From Chloroflexota bacterium (GTDB lineage Bacteria; Chloroflexota; Dehalococcoidia; UBA1151; TMED-70), in NCBI GenBank assembly GCA_002719425.1, contig PBHA01000007.1:1-39319 (forward strand): a DNA stretch of 39,319 nucleotides, read 5' to 3'. The translations under genes and the position numbers were made by a program. Every line of letters begins with the position of its first letter. The stretch's first letter is position 1. Positions 25,486 through 34,299 of the stretch are shown piece after piece. Below the pieces are notes generated by a model. That model did no database searches. It was given only the letters and a program-made list of their open reading frames with translations, and had not been told where the DNA came from.

Positions 25486-25922
25486 ATAAGTCTGGAGAAC
25501 AATTCGATATTATATTAACTGAAGAAAAACTAAATGAATCTAACTTTATCGATACTAATTTTGGTAAATCTGATGGTTCTGAGGTTATATTTTTGGGGAT
25601 AACAAGAGATAATAATTTTGGTAGAAATGTATCTAAATTATTTTACGAATCTTATCAAGATATGGCCTTGTTGGAAATTGAAAAAATTATTTTACAAATT
25701 TTATCTAAATGGGATATTAGTTTTCTTAAAGTAATACATAGATTAGGATTTGTATATCCATCAGAACTAAGTATGATTTTGTCTGTAAAGTCCAAACATA
25801 GAAAAGAGTCATTTGAAGCATCCCAATATTTTGTTGATGAGCTTAAAAAAACAGTTCCAATTTGGAAAAAGGAATTTTTTGATGACGGAACTATGTGGAT
25901 AAATGATAAAATAGTAGAGTAA
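25482..25922 (+). CDS. moaE: Molybdopterin synthase catalytic subunit MoaE, with apparent ATA start
   Basis: Large subunit of molybdopterin synthase. [33 protein letters not shown] and [16 protein letters not shown] hold the conserved active-site lysines and MoaD contact region. The first TTG (25593) lies inside the conserved [10 protein letters not shown] strand, so it cannot be the true start. The frame is open back to 25446 (stop TGA 25443-25445) and encodes [15 protein letters not shown], a good MoaE N-terminus, but no ATG, GTG or TTG occurs there. ATA 25482 overlaps the moaD TAA as ATAA, has GGAGG 6 nt upstream and gives 146 residues, close to E. coli MoaE (150). ATT 25479, or a -1 frameshift fusion with MoaD, are alternatives. 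Confidence 0.9.
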   Translation: MNKSGEQFDIILTEEKLNESNFIDTNFGKSDGSEVIFLGITRDNNFGRNVSKLFYESYQDMALLEIEKIILQILSKWDISFLKVIHRLGFVYPSELSMILSVKSKHRKESFEASQYFVDELKKTVPIWKKEFFDDGTMWINDKIVE

Positions 25923-25972
25923 AATTCAAATATCGAATTAATTCTTTCGAAAAAGCAAGGAAAAAAAATTTA

Positions 25973-26218
25973 ATGGTAAGAATAAGATTAAAAAGAATAG
26001 GAAGCAAAGGAAAGCCATTCTACAGAATAGTTGTGGCAGACAAAAGAGCACCAAGAGATGGTAAATATATTGACTTGATTGGTACATATGATCCACATCA
26101 AGACCCTCCTGAAATAACAATTGATGAAGAAAAAATAACTAAATGGATCTCAAACGGGGCTCAACCTTCTGATTCAGTTAGTAGTTTAATGAAAACTAAA
26201 GGTATAGAAGTAAAATAG
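25973..26218 (+). CDS. rpsP: 30S ribosomal protein S16
   Basis: An 81-residue small-subunit ribosomal protein. [25 protein letters not shown] at the start and GTYDPH further on are diagnostic; length is normal. AAGG sits upstream of the ATG but with a long A-rich spacer (about 11 nt). It heads rpsP-khpA-yebC with gaps of 9 and 0 nt. The usual followers rimM, trmD and rplS are missing from this position. Confidence 0.97.
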   Translation: MVRIRLKRIGSKGKPFYRIVVADKRAPRDGKYIDLIGTYDPHQDPPEITIDEEKITKWISNGAQPSDSVSSLMKTKGIEVK

Positions 26219-26227
26219 AGGAATAAA

Positions 26228-26482
26228 ATGGCTGATAATCAAGAACCAAAAACTCCTGAAGAATTAGTTAAGTACATTGCAAGTAATCTTGTAGAAAATA
26301 CTGATGAAATCAGTATAGAAACAGTAGAAGAAGAAAATAAAATTATTTTAAGATTAACTGTGGATGAAAATGATAAAGGTAAGATTATAGGTAAAAATGG
26401 GAAGATCGCAAAATCTATAAGAAACGTACTTAAATTAGCATCTACTAAGGATAAAAATAGATATATTTTAGAGATTATATAA
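26228..26482 (+). CDS. khpA: KH-domain RNA-binding protein KhpA
   Basis: An 84-residue single KH-domain protein. The GxxG loop is in IIGKNGKIAKSI, followed by the helix RNVLKLAS typical of KhpA (YlqC). It is paired with rpsP, as in most bacteria. KhpA binds RNA broadly, often with KhpB (Jag), and affects cell size and mRNA stability in Firmicutes; no khpB is in the window. SD GAGGA lies 4 nt before the ATG, and yebC starts at the base after its stop. Confidence 0.94.
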   Translation: MADNQEPKTPEELVKYIASNLVENTDEISIETVEEENKIILRLTVDENDKGKIIGKNGKIAKSIRNVLKLASTKDKNRYILEII

Positions 26483-27238
26483 ATGTCTGGACATTCAAAA
26501 TGGAGCACAATAAAACATAAAAAAGGCATACTAGATGCGAAAAAAGGTGTTTTATTTACAAAATTATCAAGAGAAATAACCGTTGCTGCAAAATCAGGGG
26601 ATTCTGATCCAGAGCTAAACTTCAGATTACGACTAGCGATTGATAATGCAAAATCTCAAAATATGCCTAAAGATAATATTGAGAGAGCAATTGCTAAAGG
26701 ATCAGGAACTGGGGCTGGCGGAGAATCATTCGAGGAAATCACTTATGAAGGTATAGGCCCTGGTGGAGTAGGTATTATCATACAAACTCTAACAGATAAT
26801 AAAAATAGATCTGCTGCAACTGTAAGATCAACCATTACAAGAGCTGGTGGAACGTTTGCATCAACAGGTTCTGTGTCATGGAATTTTGAACAAAAAGGTC
26901 AAATCGTCATAAACGTTAATGGAGAGGATCCTGAAATGGTAGCCCTAGAGAGTATTGATGATGGAGCTGAAGACTTTGATGTTTATGAAAATACAGTTGA
27001 AATTACTTGTCAATATTCCGATCTATCAAATATTCAAAAAAAGATAGGTGAAAAAGAAAATGTTAGTCTAGAAAAAGCTGAAATAGCATTAGTACCAAAC
27101 TCCACTGTTACGCTTGATAAAGAACAATCTAACAAAACCTTAAGATTATTAGATGATCTAGAAGATCTAGATGATGTTCAAAAAGTTTTCACTAATGCAG
27201 AATTTAATGAAGACGCATTAAATTCTTACGCTAGCTAA
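26483..27238 (+). CDS. yebC: YebC/PmpR family regulator
   Basis: A 251-residue YebC-family protein. MSGHSKWSTIKHKKG at the start and DNAKSQNMPKDNIERAIAKGSG are family hallmarks, as are YEGIGPGGVGIIIQ, DNKNRSAATVRS and GSVSWNFEQKG. The family was first described as DNA-binding transcription regulators (PmpR). Recent work on YebC-type proteins shows ribosome-associated roles in resolving stalls at proline-rich stretches, so an RNA/ribosome job fits its position with rpsP and khpA. It starts immediately after khpA and is followed 5 nt later by an ABC ATPase gene. Confidence 0.95.
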   Translation: MSGHSKWSTIKHKKGILDAKKGVLFTKLSREITVAAKSGDSDPELNFRLRLAIDNAKSQNMPKDNIERAIAKGSGTGAGGESFEEITYEGIGPGGVGIIIQTLTDNKNRSAATVRSTITRAGGTFASTGSVSWNFEQKGQIVINVNGEDPEMVALESIDDGAEDFDVYENTVEITCQYSDLSNIQKKIGEKENVSLEKAEIALVPNSTVTLDKEQSNKTLRLLDDLEDLDDVQKVFTNAEFNEDALNSYAS

Positions 27239-27243
27239 CAAAA

Positions 27244-28110
27244 ATGATAAAAGTCAAAAATCTGATAAAGACTTACGGGAATTTTACTGCCTTAGATAAA
27301 ATTAATTTTGAGGTAGAGAAATCTACAATTCATGGGCTATTAGGCGAGAATGGCGCAGGAAAAACTACAACAATGAGATGTTTGCTTGGTTTGACATACG
27401 CTGACTCAGGGGAAATGTACATTAGCAATGATTTAGTATCAAGAAAAAATCATAATATTAGAGAAAAAGTTTCTTATTTAGCTGGTGATTTTAGACCATA
27501 CGAAAACTTTACTGCTCAAAGTTATTTTAATTACATACTAAGTATTGAAAATAATCTTTCAAAAAAATATTTAGATCTTGCTGAAAGATTCAAGCTTGAC
27601 TTAAAGAAAAAAATCAAAGAACTTTCTAAGGGTAACAAACAAAAAGTTGGAATTATTCAGGCTTTTATGAAAGATCCTGAAATACTTATTCTTGATGAAC
27701 CTACGAGTGGTTTGGATCCAAATTATCAAAAAGTCTTTCGTGATCTTATTTTTGAAGAAAAATCTCAAGGAAAAACAATTTTATTATCTTCCCATGATTT
27801 ATTGGAAATTTCCAATTGCTGTGATTTTGTAACCATCATAAAAGATGGAAGAGTAATTGCATCTCAAAGTAAATCTCAGATTGAAAAAAAGTCTTTGAGA
27901 TTAATTAAAGTAAAATTTAAGATTCCTCCAAGTAAAGAAAAAATAGATAGTTTAGATTTTATTAAGAGCTATGAGTCACACGACGATCAAATTTCTTTTA
28001 TGATTTCTAATGACGTAAATTCATTTATAAAATTTATTGCTAGTTACGAAATAATTGATATGGAAAGTGAAAACTCAAATTTAAGTGACACACTGATGGA
28101 ATATTTTTAA
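27244..28110 (+). CDS. ABC-2 type transporter ATPase
   Basis: A 288-residue ABC ATPase. Walker A GENGAGKT at about 34-41, signature LSKGNKQKVG at about 128-137, Walker B ILILDEPTSGLDP and an H-loop in LLSSHDL are intact. The C-terminal ~80 residues are a regulatory extension. It is followed 1 nt later by its permease. It lies 5 nt after yebC, so it may be co-transcribed with the ribosomal-protein operon. This is a different system from the Gld-like one at 2988. The substrate is unknown; drug, bacteriocin or lipid export are all possible. Confidence 0.92.
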   Translation: MIKVKNLIKTYGNFTALDKINFEVEKSTIHGLLGENGAGKTTTMRCLLGLTYADSGEMYISNDLVSRKNHNIREKVSYLAGDFRPYENFTAQSYFNYILSIENNLSKKYLDLAERFKLDLKKKIKELSKGNKQKVGIIQAFMKDPEILILDEPTSGLDPNYQKVFRDLIFEEKSQGKTILLSSHDLLEISNCCDFVTIIKDGRVIASQSKSQIEKKSLRLIKVKFKIPPSKEKIDSLDFIKSYESHDDQISFMISNDVNSFIKFIASYEIIDMESENSNLSDTLMEYF

Positions 28111-28111
28111 T

Positions 28112-28894
28112 ATGAAAATATTATTTAATGCATTAATTCAAAATAGAAAAAAGACTCTCACCTTTAGTGTAGCTTCTATTTTTTATACCCTTTTCCTACT
28201 TTATGTATGGACTCTTTTTTCAGAAACATTTGGAGATATACTTAACCTATTTCCAAAGCAGCTTCAAGTAATTGCTGGTTTTGGAGATGATCTTTCAACT
28301 GCTGGATTCTTAAATGGTGAATTTATGCATCTAATTGGACCAATCATAGTTGGAGCTTTTGGCATAACACTTGGTTCAACTTTAATAGCTTCAGAAGAAG
28401 AGAATAAAACAATTGACCAATTTCTAGCTTTATCAATTTCAAGAAATCGATATTATATTGAAAAATACTTCTCGCTAGTAATTTCGCTGATTATTTTGAC
28501 AGTTATAATAGGCGTAACACTGCAATTAGGTGTGATCATTTACGATATAAACCTAAGTCTTTTGAACATTTTTTATGCAATCTTTGGACTATTTATTTTT
28601 GGATTGTCTTGTGGATCAATCTCATTTTTAGGAGGAGCAATTTTTGCTAAAAATTCCACAGCAGCTATGATAGGAGCAGGGATTGCTATTCTTGGATATG
28701 TTTTAGATTCTGTCTATAAAACTGTCAATACTTTACAATTTGTTAAACATGTCTCCTTACATTATTACTACAATAATAATGGTCTAATAGTTAATGGAAT
28801 AGATTTTACGGATTTATCTGTTTTGTTAGTAATAATTACTCTTTCATTTACTTTTGGGATAATCATTTTCAACAAAAGAGACATAAAGTCCTAA
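28112..28894 (+). CDS. ABC-2 type transporter permease
   Basis: A 260-residue membrane protein with about six hydrophobic segments (for example residues ~17-37, ~74-92, ~118-140, ~147-172, ~177-196, ~233-253). The loop ASEEENKTIDQFLALSISRNRYYIEKYF at about 92-119 is the ABC-2 coupling loop, like EE...T...L..P.SR.....K. It directly follows its ATPase. It is similar in plan to Firmicutes and archaeal drug-efflux permeases, but no substrate can be assigned. Confidence 0.88.
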   Translation: MKILFNALIQNRKKTLTFSVASIFYTLFLLYVWTLFSETFGDILNLFPKQLQVIAGFGDDLSTAGFLNGEFMHLIGPIIVGAFGITLGSTLIASEEENKTIDQFLALSISRNRYYIEKYFSLVISLIILTVIIGVTLQLGVIIYDINLSLLNIFYAIFGLFIFGLSCGSISFLGGAIFAKNSTAAMIGAGIAILGYVLDSVYKTVNTLQFVKHVSLHYYYNNNGLIVNGIDFTDLSVLLVIITLSFTFGIIIFNKRDIKS

Positions 28895-28932
28895 TAGGAA
28901 TCTTTTATGATAATAATAGTAATATTATTAAC

Positions 28933-29904
28933 ATGAATTTAGAACTTATAACTATAATAATCTTAGGAATAATATCCACACTTACCCTGATTATTTTATA
29001 TATTTTTTTTAGAAAAAATAAAAATATATCAAATGAAAATAAACAGCTTGAAAATTTAATTATAAAAAGCTCTTTATCAAATAGGTTGATTGATTCTATA
29101 GAATCATTTCTTGAAAAAAAAGACAATCCCGAAAAAAAATTATGTGACTCGATTAGATTAGTATCATCAGCTAATACTGTAATTTATCTCGAGATGAATA
29201 AAAAAGATGGATCTTTCAAACCAGTTTTTTATTCATCTTCTAATGATCTAAATATTAAAGACTTTAGTACAGAGTATGTTGACGACAAAACACTATCTAT
29301 TATCGTAGGATCAGAAGGTACTTATAAGATATCTGGAAAAAATCAGGATGAAAATTTTCCTAAATGGTTTGATCAAATTGAATTTGAAAATGTGATAAGT
29401 TTACCCATCATCCAAGGTTTTGAAACATCAGGTTGCTTGTATATTTTCTTAAACAATAAACTTACAGATAATATTGATGATTTTCTTAGAAATATATGGA
29501 TAATAACTAATTTGTTCCAAAAAACAGAAGTAAAAGAAAACAGAGCATTATTTGAAGTAAATAACGAAGAAATTATTTCCAACGAAGAACAGGATAATCA
29601 AATTATACTTAGCGGTCTCTCGCTGGATGAAAATCTAGAATTACTTAAGTTCAAAGATAAAGAAATTTCTCTATCAAACTCTGAATATCTAATAATGAAG
29701 AAATTGTTTGATAAAAATGGTGAAGTTTTGCCATATTCAGATATAGAAAATATACTTTGGCCTAATAAAGATGGAATTAATAAGTCCGCAATGAGGCTTC
29801 ATATTCATAGACTTAGGGATAAATCAAAAAATATTTCTGAAAATCTTGATGTAATTAAAACTGTAAGAGGTAAAGGAATTTTCTTAGATAAAACCTTATT
29901 GTAA
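28933..29904 (+). CDS. Membrane-anchored OmpR-type winged-helix regulator with GAF-like middle domain
   Basis: A 323-residue protein. Residues ~4-26 form one transmembrane helix (ELITIIILGIISTLTLIILYIFF), followed by Arg/Lys, so the rest is probably cytoplasmic. Residues ~35-65 may be a short coiled coil. Residues ~65-190 look like a degenerate GAF domain (LCDSIRLVSSANTVIYLEM...VISLPIIQGFETSGCLYIFL). Residues ~230-320 are an OmpR/PhoB winged helix: ISLSNSEYLIMKKL, YSDIENILWP, SAMRLHIHRLRDK and TVRGKGIFL. This order is the reverse of ToxR/CadC, which have the winged helix first and a periplasmic C-terminus. It is 38 nt downstream of the ABC transporter, a possible target. The GAF call is tentative. 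Confidence 0.8.
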   Translation: MNLELITIIILGIISTLTLIILYIFFRKNKNISNENKQLENLIIKSSLSNRLIDSIESFLEKKDNPEKKLCDSIRLVSSANTVIYLEMNKKDGSFKPVFYSSSNDLNIKDFSTEYVDDKTLSIIVGSEGTYKISGKNQDENFPKWFDQIEFENVISLPIIQGFETSGCLYIFLNNKLTDNIDDFLRNIWIITNLFQKTEVKENRALFEVNNEEIISNEEQDNQIILSGLSLDENLELLKFKDKEISLSNSEYLIMKKLFDKNGEVLPYSDIENILWPNKDGINKSAMRLHIHRLRDKSKNISENLDVIKTVRGKGIFLDKTLL

Positions 29905-31062
29905 ATCTTTGACCATTTTTGACAATCTATCTATTGCCAGAGAAAGGTTATCCTCAGAGTTTGCAAAAGAAATTCTTATATAATTATCACCATATTTACC
30001 AAAAGCTGTTCCTGAAAGTAAAGCTACTCCATACTCATCCAAAGCTTTATCTGCAAATTCTGAACTAGTAAGACCGGTACCAGAAATATTAGGAAAAGCA
30101 TAAAAAGCTCCAAGCGGTAATCTACAGTTAATACCTTCAATTGAGTTTAAGCCTTCATGAACTATTTTTCTTCTAATCCTAAATTTTTCCATCATATTGT
30201 TCGTGAAATCTTTAGGTCCAGTTAATGCAGCTATCGCAGCCATTTGGCTGAAAACAGAAGTGCATGAAACTGAGTTTGTCATCAATTTAGTTACATCATC
30301 AACCATAAATTCGGGGAAAATCCCATAACCTAATCTCCAACCTGTCATAGCATAACTTTTTGAGAATCCATCCAAGATTATTGTTCTTTCTTTCATTCCT
30401 TCAAAGTTAGATATAGAATAATGTTCTCCTTCATAATACATGTCTTTATAAATCTCGTCCGAAAGGACAACTATATCATTCTTAACAGCTAGTTCAGCAA
30501 TCCTTCTAAGGTCTTCTTTAGTCATTACTGATCCACATGGATTATTAGGGTAATTAAGTATTAATAATTTTGTTTTATTTGTAATTATTTTCTCTAAATC
30601 ATCAATAATGGCATTAAAATCTTTTGATTCTTCAAGTTTCATCGGTACAGGTTTTGCTCCTGAATAATTGATCATAGATTCATAAATAGGAAACCCAGGG
30701 TTTGGATAAATTACTTCATCACCTTCTTGTACAAGAGCCAGAATTGAAAAAAACATTACAGGTTTTCCCCCAGGAGTTACTATTACTCTTTCAGGAGAAA
30801 TAGAATAACCATTAAACTCGCCTTGATGAACAGCAATAGCTTCTCTTAGCTCTGGTTGTCCAGCGGATGGCCCATAGTGAGTAAATCCATCGTCTAGAGC
30901 TTTTTTAGCTGCATTTATTACATGCTCAGGACTATCAAAATCCGGTTCTCCAATTTCAAGGTGAACTATATGTTTTCCTTGGCGTTCAAGTTCCTTTGCT
31001 TTTGCTAGAGTTTCGAAGGCAGTTTCAGTTCCTAATCTATTTTGTCTTTCTGCTAAGTTCAT
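29896..31062 (-). CDS. Class I aminotransferase (aspartate aminotransferase family)
   Basis: A PLP aminotransferase (388 aa). HLEIGEPDFDSPEHVI, HYGPSAGQPELREAI, LNYPNNPCGSV, the Asp-Tyr pair in LSDEIYKDMYY and the Schiff-base lysine in LDGFSKSYAMTGWRLGYG place it in class I, fold type I (AspC/AlaA/PatA-like). The C-terminal arginine that binds the substrate carboxylate is in YIRISFANSEDN. The exact amino donor and acceptor cannot be read from sequence. It stands alone, converging on the winged-helix gene with a 9-bp overlap and diverging from the methyltransferase. No SD is visible. Confidence 0.93.
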   Translation of the reverse strand: MNLAERQNRLGTETAFETLAKAKELERQGKHIVHLEIGEPDFDSPEHVINAAKKALDDGFTHYGPSAGQPELREAIAVHQGEFNGYSISPERVIVTPGGKPVMFFSILALVQEGDEVIYPNPGFPIYESMINYSGAKPVPMKLEESKDFNAIIDDLEKIITNKTKLLILNYPNNPCGSVMTKEDLRRIAELAVKNDIVVLSDEIYKDMYYEGEHYSISNFEGMKERTIILDGFSKSYAMTGWRLGYGIFPEFMVDDVTKLMTNSVSCTSVFSQMAAIAALTGPKDFTNNMMEKFRIRRKIVHEGLNSIEGINCRLPLGAFYAFPNISGTGLTSSEFADKALDEYGVALLSGTAFGKYGDNYIRISFANSEDNLSLAIDRLSKMVKDLQ

Positions 31063-31143
31063 ATGAAAAAATATTTCTTACTATTTATATAATATGTAAC
31101 TATATTTAAAATTTAAAATAAGTAAATATTTATCCACTAAAAA

Positions 31144-31923
31144 ATGATTCAAAACAAAACTAATTATAATAAATTAGCAGATTATTATGATCTGATATAT
31201 GAAATTACTCCTCCAAATGACTATATCTTTTATAAAAATTATATTGATAAAAAAACTGAAGTATTAGAAATGGGAATAGGGACGGGTAGAATTTTCTTAA
31301 ATTTTTTTGATTCAGGTGTTAAGTGGACAGGTGTGGATTTATCAGAAGAAATGATTCAAAAATGTAAAGAAAAAATTGAACCATTACAACCTTTGAAAGA
31401 GAAAATAAATCTGGTGAAGGAGGATATGACTAAACTTGATATTAGAAAAGAAAGTCAATCTATACATAATAAACTATTTGATTTAGTAATATATCCCTCC
31501 CATTCAATAATGAGTGTTGGTGATGAAAACAAACAAAAAAAAGCTCTTTGTTCAGGATTAAAACATCTTTCAAAGGAGGGATTTATAATATTTGATTTGC
31601 ATAATCCTAATAATTATTTGGTTAATAAAAATTTTAAAATATTAGGAACCAAAACTATTAATAATATTCAATACAAATTATTGAGTAAAAGTAAGATAGA
31701 TTATGAATCAAAAGTTCATAGTAATTATATGATTTTAGAGTCTGAAAATAAAAAAATAAAATTTGAATCACATGAATACTTCATGTATTTGGAAGATGTA
31801 ATAAATCTTAGCGATGAACTAAATTTTGAAATTATTGATATTTATGGAAATTATCAAAAAGATCCATTCATTGAGGACTCTGAGGAACTTATTATTGTTG
31901 GAAAGAAAAAAGATGTCAGATAG
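31144..31923 (+). CDS. Class I SAM-dependent methyltransferase
   Basis: A 259-residue methyltransferase. NKLADYYDLIYE at the start is a common lead-in; motif I is VLEMGIGTGRI at about residues 40-50; WTGVDLSEEMI (about 60-70) provides the acidic residue that binds the ribose; LVKEDMTKLD and FDLVIYPSHSIM are motifs II-III. The C-terminal part resembles small-molecule methyltransferases of the SmtA/UbiE-like group. The substrate is unknown. It overlaps uvrB by 11 nt, so the two are probably coupled. No SD; TATAAT at 31088-31093 is a possible -10 with a leader of about 44 nt. Confidence 0.88.
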   Translation: MIQNKTNYNKLADYYDLIYEITPPNDYIFYKNYIDKKTEVLEMGIGTGRIFLNFFDSGVKWTGVDLSEEMIQKCKEKIEPLQPLKEKINLVKEDMTKLDIRKESQSIHNKLFDLVIYPSHSIMSVGDENKQKKALCSGLKHLSKEGFIIFDLHNPNNYLVNKNFKILGTKTINNIQYKLLSKSKIDYESKVHSNYMILESENKKIKFESHEYFMYLEDVINLSDELNFEIIDIYGNYQKDPFIEDSEELIIVGKKKDVR

Positions 31924-33907
31924 TAATAAATTTAAGATTCAGTCTCCATTTTCACATAGAGGAGATCAACCAAATGCCATAAAAAAACTTGTCGAAGGAA
32001 TAAATGATGGATTAAGGTTTCAAACTCTTTTAGGTGTAACTGGTTCTGGAAAAACTTTTACTATGGCTGGAATAATTCAAGAATTACAAAAACCTACACT
32101 AGTAATTGCTCATAATAAAACTCTAGCAGCTCAACTAGCTAGTGAGTTACAAGAGTTTTTCCCAAATAATTCTGTCCAGTACTTTGTTTCTTATTATGAT
32201 TACTATCAACCAGAAGCTTACGTTCCAAGAACAGATACATACATAGAAAAAGAATCAGATATAAATGATGAAATTGATAGGTTGAGACACGCGTCAACTA
32301 GATCGATATTAACCAGAAAAGATACCATAATAGTAGCATCTGTTTCATGCATTTATGGATTAGGTTCTCCTGAAGAATATAGATCTATCTCTCAAACAAT
32401 AAAAGTAGGAGACAGAATAAATTCATCAAATTTATCTAGAAAACTAATTTCAATGTATTTCAACAGGGATGATTTTCAAAGTAACAGAGGTACCTATTCA
32501 ATTAAGGGGGACACTATGGAAATAATACCTTCTTATGAAGAGTTTTCTATAAAAATTGAGTTCTTTGGAGACGTAGTTGACAGAATAACCGAAGTAGATA
32601 TCCTAACAAAAAATAAAATAAGATCTTTAGATGAAATTGTAATTTATCCAAGTAAACACTTTGTCACTCCAGAAGATAGCCTTTCAGAGGCTCTTATGGA
32701 TATAGAAACTGAATTAGATCAAAGATTATTATTTTTTGAAAAAAATAGTAAACTGCTTGAAGCCCAAAGAATTAAGGAGAGAACAAATTATGATATGGAA
32801 CTCCTAAGAGAGACAGGTTCTTGCCCAGGTGTTGAAAATTATTCAATGCATCTAGGAAGAAGAAAACCAGGAAGTCCTCCTTGGACATTATTAGACTATT
32901 TTAATAACGATTACATGATTTTTATTGATGAGTCACACATTACAATTCCACAAATAAATGGTATGTATAAAGGGGATCAATCAAGGAAAGAAACATTAGT
33001 TGAACATGGATTCAGACTTCCTTCAGCTAAAGATAACAGACCTCTTTCATTTGAAGAGTTTGAAGATAGGATGCCACAAACTATTTTTGTTTCAGCTACA
33101 CCAGGAAAATATGAAGAAAACAAACAAGAAGATTATGTGGAGCAGATAATAAGACCAACAGGTTTATTAGATCCCGAAATTATAATCGAACCAACGAATA
33201 ATCAGATCGATAATTTGATAGACAGAATTCAGGTTAATATTGAAAAAAACCAGCGTACTTTAGTCACAACTCTTACTAAGAAAATGTCGGAAGAGTTATC
33301 TGAGTACCTTAGAGAACTTGGAATAAAGGTTCATTATTTACATTCTGAAATTGACACAATTGAAAGAATAGAAATATTAAGAGACTTGAGATTAGGGACA
33401 TATGATGTTGTTGTAGGAATAAACCTCTTAAGAGAAGGGTTAGATTTACCAGAGGTATCTATGGTAGCGATTTTAGATGCAGATAAGGAGGGTTACTTGA
33501 GATCTGCTACCTCTTTAATACAAACAATAGGAAGAGCAGCAAGGCATGAAGAAGGAAAAGTGATAATGTATGCTGACAATATTACTAAATCAATGAAATT
33601 TGCAATAGATGAAACAAATAGAAGAAGAAAATTACAAGAAAAATATAATTCAGAAAATAATATTACCCCCAAAAGTATAGTAAAGGAAGTTAGAGACATA
33701 ACAGAAAAACTAAAAGAGAACAACTTAGAACAAAGTGGAGACGAGTTTAAAATTCAAAATATTTCTGATAAAAATATAAATAAGCTTATTAAGGATTTAG
33801 AAAAAGAAATGAAAAACTCTGCAAAAATTTTAGAATTTGAAAAAGCAGCTTTATTAAGAGATCAAATAACAGAACTTAGAAAAAATCTGATTAATGGAAA
33901 AGGCTAA
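31913..33907 (+). CDS. uvrB: Excinuclease ABC subunit B (UvrB)
   Basis: The damage-verifying helicase of nucleotide excision repair, 664 residues as usual. FSHRGDQPNAIKKL is the Q-tip-like entry; Walker A GVTGSGKT lies at 41-48; the beta-hairpin that clamps DNA is in YYDYYQPEAYVP; VSCIYGLG, the helicase block DVVVGINLLREGLDLPEVS and QTIGRAARH follow. The C-terminal UVR motif that binds UvrC lies in the last ~45 residues. I chose ATG 31913 (MSDSNKFKIQ); an upstream start at 31826 would add 29 residues from inside the methyltransferase gene. GGAAAG lies about 7 nt upstream. The methyltransferase gene overlaps its 5' end. Confidence 0.97.
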   Translation: MSDSNKFKIQSPFSHRGDQPNAIKKLVEGINDGLRFQTLLGVTGSGKTFTMAGIIQELQKPTLVIAHNKTLAAQLASELQEFFPNNSVQYFVSYYDYYQPEAYVPRTDTYIEKESDINDEIDRLRHASTRSILTRKDTIIVASVSCIYGLGSPEEYRSISQTIKVGDRINSSNLSRKLISMYFNRDDFQSNRGTYSIKGDTMEIIPSYEEFSIKIEFFGDVVDRITEVDILTKNKIRSLDEIVIYPSKHFVTPEDSLSEALMDIETELDQRLLFFEKNSKLLEAQRIKERTNYDMELLRETGSCPGVENYSMHLGRRKPGSPPWTLLDYFNNDYMIFIDESHITIPQINGMYKGDQSRKETLVEHGFRLPSAKDNRPLSFEEFEDRMPQTIFVSATPGKYEENKQEDYVEQIIRPTGLLDPEIIIEPTNNQIDNLIDRIQVNIEKNQRTLVTTLTKKMSEELSEYLRELGIKVHYLHSEIDTIERIEILRDLRLGTYDVVVGINLLREGLDLPEVSMVAILDADKEGYLRSATSLIQTIGRAARHEEGKVIMYADNITKSMKFAIDETNRRRKLQEKYNSENNITPKSIVKEVRDITEKLKENNLEQSGDEFKIQNISDKNINKLIKDLEKEMKNSAKILEFEKAALLRDQITELRKNLINGKG

Positions 33908-33917
33908 AGGAGAAAAA

Positions 33918-34214
33918 ATGTACGCACACCTAAGAATTTATACTGTGAACAAAGGAATGATGGATGAATGGATCAAACTTTTCAATGAAAAATTAATACC
34001 TTTATTAGATCAGTCAGGAATTAATGTAGAATCTACTTGGATTAATGAAGAAAAATCACAATTTATATGGATTAGATCTTATGGTGATTCTTTGGATGAT
34101 ATTGAAAAGAAAGAAGCAATATTCTACGGTACAGATTGGTGGATAGAAAACGTTGATATGGTTAGAGGGCATTTAGCTCATCGAGAAATTATAACTATTA
34201 CCAATATAAATTGA
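33918..34214 (+). CDS. Small NIPSNAP-like (dimeric alpha-beta barrel) protein
   Basis: A 98-residue protein starting MYAHLRIYTVNKGMMDEWIKLF. This pattern, with a later W..EE..QFIWIRSY and FYGTDWW, resembles the NIPSNAP / dimeric alpha-beta barrel group, small ferredoxin-like folds found in many soil and marine bacteria. ATG 33918 is chosen because GGAG lies 5 nt upstream; an earlier ATG at 33894 would overlap uvrB and add eight residues. It follows uvrB by 10 nt. No enzymatic residue can be named and the function is unknown. Confidence 0.75.
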   Translation: MYAHLRIYTVNKGMMDEWIKLFNEKLIPLLDQSGINVESTWINEEKSQFIWIRSYGDSLDDIEKKEAIFYGTDWWIENVDMVRGHLAHREIITITNIN

Positions 34215-34267
34215 ATGAAAAAACAGATTTAAAATTATCTAGAAAAATGAAAAAAAATTGGTATTAT

Positions 34268-34273
34268 TATAAT
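34268..34273 (+). promoter_or_regulatory. Candidate -10 box for the sufT-mrp pair
   Basis: TATAAT lies 26 nt before the DUF59 start in an 85-bp gap. It predicts a leader of about 20 nt carrying AAGAAG just before the ATG. The -35 region is weak. Confidence 0.4.
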
Positions 34274-34299
34274 ATAAATACTGAAAAGTAGATAAGAAG

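Noticed and set aside
25593..25595. TTG as the start of moaE
   Set aside because: It lies inside the conserved MoaE strand [10 protein letters not shown], has no SD and would delete about 37 N-terminal residues that are clearly encoded upstream.
31826..31912. Upstream start for uvrB adding 29 residues
   Set aside because: The extension comes from the methyltransferase gene in another frame and does not resemble UvrB, whereas ATG 31913 gives a normal N-terminus.
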